A DNA stretch of 33,519 nucleotides from Microcaldota archaeon (GTDB lineage Archaea > Micrarchaeota > Micrarchaeia > Micrarchaeales > CABMGC01): NCBI GenBank assembly GCA_021809925.1, contig JAJZJV010000006.1, positions 1-33,519 on the forward strand. Direction: 5' to 3'. The position numbers and the translations under genes were made by a program. This document shows, piece after piece, positions 27,183 to 33,519 of the stretch (the stretch's first letter is position 1; each line of letters begins with the position of its first letter). The notes beneath the pieces were generated by a model, which was given only the letters and a program-made list of their open reading frames with translations, ran no database searches and was not told the DNA's origin.

Positions 27183-27222
27183 TATGATATAGTATGATAA
27201 AGTATGATATAATAAGATATTA
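27183..27222. promoter_or_regulatory. Tandem 10-bp-period direct repeats, candidate RHH operator
   Basis: TATGATATAG TATGATAAAG TATGATATAA TAAGATATTA; an inverted ATATCAT copy lies at 27167-27173. Confidence 0.65.
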
Positions 27223-27232
27223 AGGTTTTTCT

Positions 27233-28129
27233 ATGAACGCATCCGGAACAAAAACCCTTGGAAGAAACAAAGCGTTATGCGAAGCATTACAATCACAATT
27301 GCGCAATGAAGATATGGCATTTGATAATAGGCCGACCATTCTGACCCCAGAAAAATGTCCGGGAAGGTATGCTGGAGAAGTGGTAAGTATCCCACCTGGG
27401 TTTTTTCGCATCAGAGCAATGGGCGGGATAAAAACATTCTGCTCTACTGTCCTTCCAAATACCTCCATGATAGCGTTTTCCCAACAATCTATAGATGTTG
27501 TGATTAAGCAACACGACAGTGGAGAGAATGTATCCTTCAACGGAATTAATGGAGTAATAGTGCCTCAGAAAACATCGTGCCAGATAAATAATGTCGGAGA
27601 GCAGCCTCTGTTTACTGTCTATGGTGCCTTGGATGGGTCGTTCGTTCGAAATCCAATTGGATTTAATCTCAATGCTGTGAAAGAGTATATAAATAAGTAT
27701 GGCACATCAAAGATTATGGTACCTAATAGACCGTATGGGGAACGCATCGGCGTCGTCAATGGTGGCCTTTTTGGTGAGGGTGCAGATGGAAAAAAGGAGA
27801 TAGTGTTGGGTCCGCATACCTATGACTTCTCTGCAGGAAACCATCTTTCTCCACAATCAATGCATGTACATTGTCAACTGCACGAAATATTCGTAACATT
27901 CTCTGGCATGAGGCTCTTCTATCCTTATAAGGGGGAGATTTTCTTCTTAGAGGCCATGAAAGGGGAAGCAGTGATAGTCCCTCCTGGCTTAGCTCATCTC
28001 ACAATCATGGACGGAGAGGAACCTACATTCGTATTTAAAGCATCTTTAAACGGAAGCGTAGCAAATGATAAGCGCGTATTGCTCTCTGATGAACATGTTA
28101 AAGGATTATCTGAATTACTAAGGCAATAG
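27233..28129 (+). CDS. Cupin-fold (bicupin-like) protein
   Basis: 'SMHVHCQLHEIFVTFSGMRLFYPYKGEIFFLEAMKGEAVIVPPGLAHLTI' cupin motifs; N-terminal half also cupin-like. Confidence 0.7.
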   Translation: MNASGTKTLGRNKALCEALQSQLRNEDMAFDNRPTILTPEKCPGRYAGEVVSIPPGFFRIRAMGGIKTFCSTVLPNTSMIAFSQQSIDVVIKQHDSGENVSFNGINGVIVPQKTSCQINNVGEQPLFTVYGALDGSFVRNPIGFNLNAVKEYINKYGTSKIMVPNRPYGERIGVVNGGLFGEGADGKKEIVLGPHTYDFSAGNHLSPQSMHVHCQLHEIFVTFSGMRLFYPYKGEIFFLEAMKGEAVIVPPGLAHLTIMDGEEPTFVFKASLNGSVANDKRVLLSDEHVKGLSELLRQ

Positions 28130-28136
28130 TGTTTAG

Positions 28137-28670
28137 ATGAAGAAAATAGATGATGTCGGATCTGGGTACTCAATCTGGATCATGCCTGAGGCAGGAGAAG
28201 GAGAAAGGTATGCAGAGATTATACGCTTGCTCTCCTCTACCTACTCAACCCCATTCTTTGAACCCCACGTTACGCTGCTCGGCGGACTGTCTGGTAGTGA
28301 AGATTCCTTAATTAAAGGGATATCTGATATTGCATCCTCTATACACTCGTTTACGACGCAGTTCGATAAGATTGGTTATCTGGAAGAGTATTTTAGATCG
28401 CTCTTTGTACTCTTAAAGAGAGATGCCGAATTAGAATATATATGGAAGACTGCATCTGCAAAGTTTCATCTCCGTCCCGATAGATATATGCCCCACATGA
28501 GTCTTATTTATGGATTCATTCCAGAAGAAGAAAAGCAAGAAATTATAAAAAAGATTATGGTAAATGACATCGGAAATGGGTTTCTGGCAAAAAAGCTTGC
28601 GCTTTATTCTACGGAAGGACCTGTGGAAAGATGGCAGAAGATTTGTAGTTTTGATCTGTCGCGAGTATAA
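28137..28670 (+). CDS. 2H phosphoesterase (cyclic phosphodiesterase/LigT-like)
   Basis: Two HxT/S motifs: 'PHVTLLGGL' and 'PHMSLIYGF'. Confidence 0.82.
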   Translation: MKKIDDVGSGYSIWIMPEAGEGERYAEIIRLLSSTYSTPFFEPHVTLLGGLSGSEDSLIKGISDIASSIHSFTTQFDKIGYLEEYFRSLFVLLKRDAELEYIWKTASAKFHLRPDRYMPHMSLIYGFIPEEEKQEIIKKIMVNDIGNGFLAKKLALYSTEGPVERWQKICSFDLSRV

Positions 28671-28736
28671 ATATAAAAATTTAGGAAACCTGCTTATCCA
28701 TCTACGATATTGTAATACTGCCTATACTGTGTTTTA

Positions 28737-28780
28737 GTGACATCCTCCCACCCGTAAACGGTGTGGGCTTCCCAAGTGAA
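28737..28780 (-). repeat. Solo IS200/IS605-type terminal palindrome, copy B (inverse)
   Basis: gtgacatcctcccacccgtaaacggtgtgggcttcccaagtg, reverse complement of the copy E hairpin. Confidence 0.65.
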
Positions 28781-29033
28781 ACATGGATATAGATTATGGA
28801 ACAAAAATGAATATGTATGTTTGCGATAAAATCATATCATACGGCGGGACACGCCGAAATCTACGCTCAGGGAGATTTTGTAAGGCCTCAAGTCCATGAG
28901 GCAATTTTCGCTGAATTGAGAACGTACCAAATGAAACATGGTCTGATGCCATTTTCTCCCGAATGGAAAAAGGGAATTTTCCCAGATGAAGATTCGCCTG
29001 ATGATTCTGGGCTACTGCTTCTGCGGTTCGCTT

Positions 29034-29096
29034 TCATCCCACCCCTAAAGGGAACCCTCTGAAGAGGGCGTGGGATTTCCCGCTCACGGTGTTAAG
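29034..29096 (-). repeat. IS200/IS605-type terminal palindrome, copy C (inverse, expanded with extra hairpins)
   Basis: Reverse complement ttaacaccgtgagcgggaaatcccacgccctcttcagagggttccctttaggggtgggatg. Confidence 0.6.
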
Positions 29097-29199
29097 TTTA
29101 AATTTTAGAAACATTTTAATTTGTCTTGCTCTTTTAATGCATCCAGCAAAGTAAGCACCCACCACTTGTGGATGTAAAGGATGTTACTTTATCAATATG

Positions 29200-29236
29200 G
29201 GCGTAAAATCCACGCCGTTTACGGATGGGGTTTTGC
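29200..29236 (+). repeat. Degenerate copy D of the palindromic element
   Basis: gcgtaaaatccacgccgtttacggatggggtt resembles cgggaaatcccacaccgtttacgggtgggagg. Confidence 0.45.
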
Positions 29237-29286
29237 CTATATCCTTTTCCTACTCTTAAATAATCCTAAATTATGGATGCTGTCAT

Positions 29287-29355
29287 ATTTAGTCGCCAAA
29301 ACCAAATATGCCCAGGGATTTTTAACCTCTGGGAAAATAGTAGAAGTGACTAAAT
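29287..29355. other. Nested stem-loop in non-coding DNA, possible structured RNA
   Basis: Outer ATTTAGTC/GACTAAAT and inner CCCAG..CTGGG with GG/CC. Confidence 0.35.
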
Positions 29356-29516
29356 TATTCAATACAGCAACCCTCCAAAAGCAATAAATATCTGAAATGT
29401 TGATTAATTTATTATTAAAATCATAACAATCCTAGCAATCAAGACACAACAAAGCCTACTCTCTTCTAAATCAGGCTATAAGAGCAAGAAATTAGAACCA
29501 ATGCAAGTGATGTAAT

Positions 29517-30371
29517 ATGCAAAAAAAACAAGATCCAGTGGTTACTGATAAAATGAAGAAATCAGTATCAGCTTTATTCGATAGTGCAAGGAAGCCAAGT
29601 GAACAGAAAGGTTACTTGCAGAGCGTACTGCGCCCAGCTTCTTATCTGGCGCTCTCTGCAATGATTGGCTTAGGGAGTGCTGCATGTGCCAAAACCACAG
29701 CTAATGCTGTGCAGGGAACCAAAGAACCGGTCATTGCTGGATACTCAATCAAAGCAACTAAGATCTCAAAAGGAGGCGCAGCAATGCATTTTAAGCTTCC
29801 CAAGACAACAGGTGCTGAGGCAGAAGTGAATCTTGAAGGTGAAGGCTTCTCTTTAGTTGCTGGAGTAACTGTCATAAATAGGAGTCATCTAAAAGGGCCT
29901 GAGGCCGTGCCTGTATTTTTTGATATACAAAACCCAAGCAAGAGCAGCCCCGAAGTATCTTTGGGGGGCACAGATCCCAGATATTCTACAAACCCTAGGA
30001 CAACATCTTACTCTTCTGAGATCGTATCTTTGGGAAATGGGACATTCATACTTTCTGTAATGGCCTACAACGCAAAAGGTTCACAACTCTTCATCGACCA
30101 GAAGCCGCTCTCCTTACAAGCCCCATTTTCTAATGTAACTGGCAGCTGCAATACTGGAATAGTAGTTGGAAAAGGCACAGCTGCAGAGATAAATGTGAGC
30201 AGATGCATGTTTCAGTTATCAATATCAATTGGAGGTAATGAGCAGTGGTCTGCAGTCTTTGCTACCAATTCAGCAGAACCTTTTGTTTATAAAGGACAGC
30301 AAACCCAAAGCAGCGTTGTCTTGGGACCAAGAAATCCAGAAAGTGGTGGCTTTATAGTAAAATACAGATAA
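29517..30371 (+). CDS. Hypothetical membrane-anchored or lipoprotein-like secreted protein
   Basis: Hydrophobic 'YLALSAMIGLGSAACAKTT' lipobox-like segment then a Ser/Thr/Gly-rich extracytoplasmic region. Confidence 0.65.
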   Translation: MQKKQDPVVTDKMKKSVSALFDSARKPSEQKGYLQSVLRPASYLALSAMIGLGSAACAKTTANAVQGTKEPVIAGYSIKATKISKGGAAMHFKLPKTTGAEAEVNLEGEGFSLVAGVTVINRSHLKGPEAVPVFFDIQNPSKSSPEVSLGGTDPRYSTNPRTTSYSSEIVSLGNGTFILSVMAYNAKGSQLFIDQKPLSLQAPFSNVTGSCNTGIVVGKGTAAEINVSRCMFQLSISIGGNEQWSAVFATNSAEPFVYKGQQTQSSVVLGPRNPESGGFIVKYR

Positions 30372-30395
30372 CAAACAGTAAGAGATGGTAATTTT

Positions 30396-31121
30396 ATGGC
30401 AGCACAGAGAACCACGCAAAAAAAAGGAGATGGCCTACCACTGAAGATACCTCCGATTACGATAATGACTAGTGCATATGAACAACATATTATTAGCTCG
30501 TATGAGCGTATGGTAAAAGATGCACTAACATCTGTGATTCAGAATAGGGAAAAAATGGGGCTGGATCCAAGATTTACGGTATTTCATAATGTCCTTCGCC
30601 TAACAGTCCCTGGAAACGGATTTTACACACCAGATTTTGTCCTCAATGCAGCAATGTCTGGGAAACCTATACTAATAGAACCGCATGGTGAGCGATGGCT
30701 AAGTCCAGAGTATGTAGAAAAACTGAAAAAAGTAGCAGAGGAGTATGGTCTCCATATAATATTGATATCACATCTAATGAGAGATGAGTTGAACAGAAGA
30801 GTGGCATCGTCAGGTACTAAAACAACCAGAGAGATTAGCATGGAAGACATGTTATATGCAAAAGAGCGTTTAAAATTCCTTGGGGGATATTGGCACATCC
30901 TACAAGATGATCATGGAAGGATCTTTCTTGAAAGAAAACTTCATTCACTGCTCTCAAACGCAGAAGAGATTGGATACCCTCACCTGATTAAGATGGCAGA
31001 GCACTCTGCTGATCTATCCAATTCTGCCACAGCATCACCAAATATCGACAATGAGGCAGTAATAGACGTGGCTTACAGCAATGCTATAAATACAACTGCT
31101 GCTTCATTAAAAAGAGCCTGA
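30396..31121 (+). CDS. Hypothetical protein with PD-(D/E)XK-like segment
   Basis: 'GFYTPDFVLNAAMSGKPILIEPHGERW' resembles the PD...ExK core of nuclease-fold proteins, but with H in place of K. Confidence 0.6.
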   Translation: MAAQRTTQKKGDGLPLKIPPITIMTSAYEQHIISSYERMVKDALTSVIQNREKMGLDPRFTVFHNVLRLTVPGNGFYTPDFVLNAAMSGKPILIEPHGERWLSPEYVEKLKKVAEEYGLHIILISHLMRDELNRRVASSGTKTTREISMEDMLYAKERLKFLGGYWHILQDDHGRIFLERKLHSLLSNAEEIGYPHLIKMAEHSADLSNSATASPNIDNEAVIDVAYSNAINTTAASLKRA

Positions 31122-31136
31122 ATATGATACTGATAA

Positions 31137-31415
31137 TTGATACAATGGAGAAGCAAAATCTTCAATGGCACTTCAGAATATGGCAAAGCAGGTGCTAGAG
31201 GGCGCCACAGAACCGGATCAAAGGTACAGCCAGATCAGAAAAGTGACATAGAAATAATTACAGAGAGGATTTTGGGCGGTGAGATCTTAACTCCAAAAAA
31301 CGGCTTTGGTCCAGAATCTGCAGAAATTATTATGAGAGCAAAGAGACAAAGAGGATCATATCAGATGCCGCACTATATTAAAGAGTCCAGCATACCTATC
31401 AACCTTAATATTTAA
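31137..31415 (+). CDS. Hypothetical small protein (TTG start; reading frame uncertain)
   Basis: 92-aa ORF between two larger genes; an alternative frame from 'MALQNMAKQVLEGATEPDQRYSQIRK' overlaps its N-terminus. Confidence 0.35.
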   Translation: MIQWRSKIFNGTSEYGKAGARGRHRTGSKVQPDQKSDIEIITERILGGEILTPKNGFGPESAEIIMRAKRQRGSYQMPHYIKESSIPINLNI

Positions 31416-31427
31416 TTCAGTGTTTTC

Positions 31428-32519
31428 ATGCCGATTAAACAACTCGAAGCAACAAATAAGAACCCAAAGCAACTTCCAACAAATGGGGACGAACCACTTT
31501 TCGTTGTTGATAGAAGGCTTCCTGTAAAAGATGTGGTTACGGGGTGGAAGGAGTTAAATCGACAGCGCACTGAACAGCTAATGCATATTGCATTCGATGT
31601 GGCAATGCATGCAAGAAAGGTTGCTGGTGTTGTAGCGGAGGCGGTGAAGGCTTCGATTGTTGTTGCCGTCGTAGCAATCTCCGTTACTGCATACTCGATA
31701 TCAAAAGAGCCACACCTCTCCAAATCAATAGATAACGTGCCTATAGGGATATCTGCTGCTGGGATATCCTCTCATGAAGGCCAGCCTTTACCTGTCATTA
31801 CAGACAGGATATTAGGTTATCTTGACATCAAAGAAATTGGTGTTTCTTACGATGCCTTGGGGTCTAACCTAAATGGCTTCGGCCTGGGTACATATAAGGA
31901 GATTGTGGGATCTGGCAAAGGAAGCTTTCAATTAAATGCGTTTCTCTTCGGAGGGCAGAATTATGGACAGATCTATTGGGCCCAAAACGTTGTAGAGCTT
32001 GATACAAAAACCAACGAGATTTACTTCGCGTTGAACGTCTGGGATGGAATCTCTACTCAGCCAGTCTTAGCATATGATACACCTGCAATGAACTATACAT
32101 TGCCGATAAAAATAGATCTCTCCATGTCTCTTAAGACCTTTGAAGGATCTGAATATCTCTTCTTCAGTTATCAGATAAATAATGAAGTTTCGATTACTTA
32201 TTACAAGTACAAATTGCCAAGCACATTCCTTTTGATCTCTTCAGGATTTACCCCAACAGACCTCGTGTTTTGCGGCCCCTACAGTTCCGAGATAGCATAT
32301 GCTAGCAAAATAGATGCGTCCCTAGCGCTGTATTATGATGATAATGGAAAGCTTCTTCTGTTTTCAAACATAAACACAGAAGACCTTTCACTAATACATA
32401 CTGGCGAAAGTGCAGCCAACGTAAATGCCTATCTTGGCTCGGATTCTTTCATCAATCTTTCAACAGGAAATCCAACAAATATCAATCTGACAAATTTCAG
32501 TCCAGATGTGCCAAAATAG
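31428..32519 (+). CDS. Hypothetical single-TM-anchored extracytoplasmic protein
   Basis: TM segment 'ASIVVAVVAISVTAYSI' followed by a long polar, probably beta-rich domain. Confidence 0.65.
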   Translation: MPIKQLEATNKNPKQLPTNGDEPLFVVDRRLPVKDVVTGWKELNRQRTEQLMHIAFDVAMHARKVAGVVAEAVKASIVVAVVAISVTAYSISKEPHLSKSIDNVPIGISAAGISSHEGQPLPVITDRILGYLDIKEIGVSYDALGSNLNGFGLGTYKEIVGSGKGSFQLNAFLFGGQNYGQIYWAQNVVELDTKTNEIYFALNVWDGISTQPVLAYDTPAMNYTLPIKIDLSMSLKTFEGSEYLFFSYQINNEVSITYYKYKLPSTFLLISSGFTPTDLVFCGPYSSEIAYASKIDASLALYYDDNGKLLLFSNINTEDLSLIHTGESAANVNAYLGSDSFINLSTGNPTNINLTNFSPDVPK

Positions 32520-32730
32520 CCAGTACGGTAAATTAATTCAATATTATTAAATATGAAGATCATCATTTCTTAATCTAAAACACCAAAGCCCCAATCAGGA
32601 AGGGATATGATTTTTATCTCAGAAGCACATGCAGATATTCTTTATATGTGGAAGAGCACAGAGATATCGCGGTCTCATTTAAGAGATCAAGAGTAATGAG
32701 ATGCTAAGAAATGTTTGTTACAAATATACT

Positions 32731-32781
32731 TAACAACGTGAGCGGGAAATCCCACACCGTTTACGGGTGGGAGGATGTCAC
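32731..32781 (+). repeat. Solo IS200/IS605-type terminal palindrome, copy E
   Basis: taacaacgtgagcgggaaatcccacaccgtttacgggtgggaggatgtcac, near-identical to copy A. Confidence 0.7.
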
Positions 32782-32802
32782 TATAGTACTTAAAGTGAGT
32801 AA

Positions 32803-33240
32803 ATGAGAACAATCGGTTTTAGAACTTCGAATCAGGCAAGAATGAGATCTGCAATAAGCCCAGAACTAATTAAAGATAGCACAGATAAGCAAATTGTAAT
32901 GGCTGCAAATAAGCATATCCGTGATGCGGTATCAGCTCTTAGAGAGGCAAGAAGAGATGATAGCGAAAAAGGATCTGGAAGAACAATAGAATTATTATTG
33001 ATAGAATCAGTGATAGGACCGGAAACTTGGAGAACCAAAGCAATAGAGTCTTTAGAAAAAGCCGCATACCAATACCTTGTGCTAAGAAAGGCTAATCCCC
33101 CAGAAAGTCTTATTGCAACCCAAGCATACAAAGCAGAGATACGTGTAGAAAGATGGACGAAACGATTAGTCAGAGGTTCTAGAAAAGTAGATTTGATGCC
33201 ATCACTTATTGAGTCAGGCGAGTTATTTAGAAAGCTATAA
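32803..33240 (+). CDS. Hypothetical alpha-helical protein
   Basis: 145-aa ORF starting just after repeat copy E. Confidence 0.6.
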   Translation: MRTIGFRTSNQARMRSAISPELIKDSTDKQIVMAANKHIRDAVSALREARRDDSEKGSGRTIELLLIESVIGPETWRTKAIESLEKAAYQYLVLRKANPPESLIATQAYKAEIRVERWTKRLVRGSRKVDLMPSLIESGELFRKL

Positions 33241-33401
33241 TACCAATAATCTAATATTATTTTAGTTATTCTTAAATATTTTTAACCGTATTAATTGAAA
33301 CAAATATTAAATCATGTTTAAATATGGGATGTTTCAAAAATTATTGATTATGGAACATGCTGCTAAAAATACGGGTTGTACTCCCGCAAGCGGTGAATCA
33401 C

Positions 33402-33422
33402 CTCGGGCTGAAGCCCGAGGCT
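33402..33422. repeat. IS200/IS605-type terminal hairpin
   Basis: cctcgggctgaagcccgagg perfect stem-loop beside the TnpA-like C-terminus. Confidence 0.6.
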
Positions 33423-33424
33423 TC

Positions 33425-33519
33425 TTATGAAGCTCCCAGAGTTGATTGCCGACCTGTTCTTGGAACATATTTTGGATATTCATGCCTGTCAATGTAACGT
33501 TCTACTGTCTCTGCAGTCA
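33425..33519 (-). CDS. C-terminal end of a probable IS200/IS605 TnpA (Y1) transposase, truncated by the window
   Basis: Reverse frame ...TAETVERYIDRHEYPKYVPRTGRQSTLGAS* with the 'hyper' hairpin CCTCGGGCTGAAGCCCGAGG directly downstream, typical of IS200/IS605. Confidence 0.5.
   Translation of the reverse strand, partial: TAETVERYIDRHEYPKYVPRTGRQSTLGAS

Noticed and set aside
28817-29062. 81-aa + ORF
   Set aside because: Ends inside palindrome copy C and lies between two inverse IS605-like ends; most likely element relic DNA.
29181-29387. 68-aa + ORF
   Set aside because: Spans degenerate palindrome copy D and the nested hairpin; non-coding is more likely.
13341-32781. CRISPR array made of the dispersed ~50-bp palindromic repeats
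   Set aside because: Copies are kilobases apart, in both orientations and without regular spacers; they match IS200/IS605-type ends instead. No CRISPR array or cas gene was seen in the window.

Overview
Archaeal chromosomal segment, possibly from a DPANN/Micrarchaeota-like lineage (lineage is a low-confidence inference). Supporting markers are TFB, archaeal uS15 and eS1, archease, an intron-bearing tRNA-Ile(GAT), a Lrp/AsnC-type regulator and an archaeosortase-like protein. The left edge is the end of an integrated element: a tyrosine integrase next to tRNA-Ile, with a second tRNA-3'-end-like sequence between them. The core block (about 1.1-13.3 kb) holds a Nudix-UDG fusion, archaeosortase, archease, tRNA-Cys, a C-domain-less pyruvate kinase, pheA-tyrA, an SDR, valS, uS15 and eS1. 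From about 13.3 kb the window becomes mosaic. It has a frameshifted DDE insertion sequence with terminal inverted repeats and a hairpin covering the Shine-Dalgarno site, several solo IS200/IS605-type palindromic ends, and many orphan genes. The strongest candidate for an undescribed system is at 26.2-28.7 kb. There a ribbon-helix-helix DNA-binding domain is fused to a sugar-nucleotidyltransferase domain with a degenerate catalytic signature. It is divergent from a bicupin plus 2H-phosphoesterase pair, and the shared promoter carries exact 10-bp-period TATGATAWAR repeats that look like operators. A second candidate is the AbiEii-like nucleotidyltransferase / DEDDh exonuclease / HExxH metalloprotease-like cassette at 23.7-26.2 kb. 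The right edge contains the 3' end of a probable IS200/IS605 TnpA. All family assignments come from reading motifs by eye; no searches were run.
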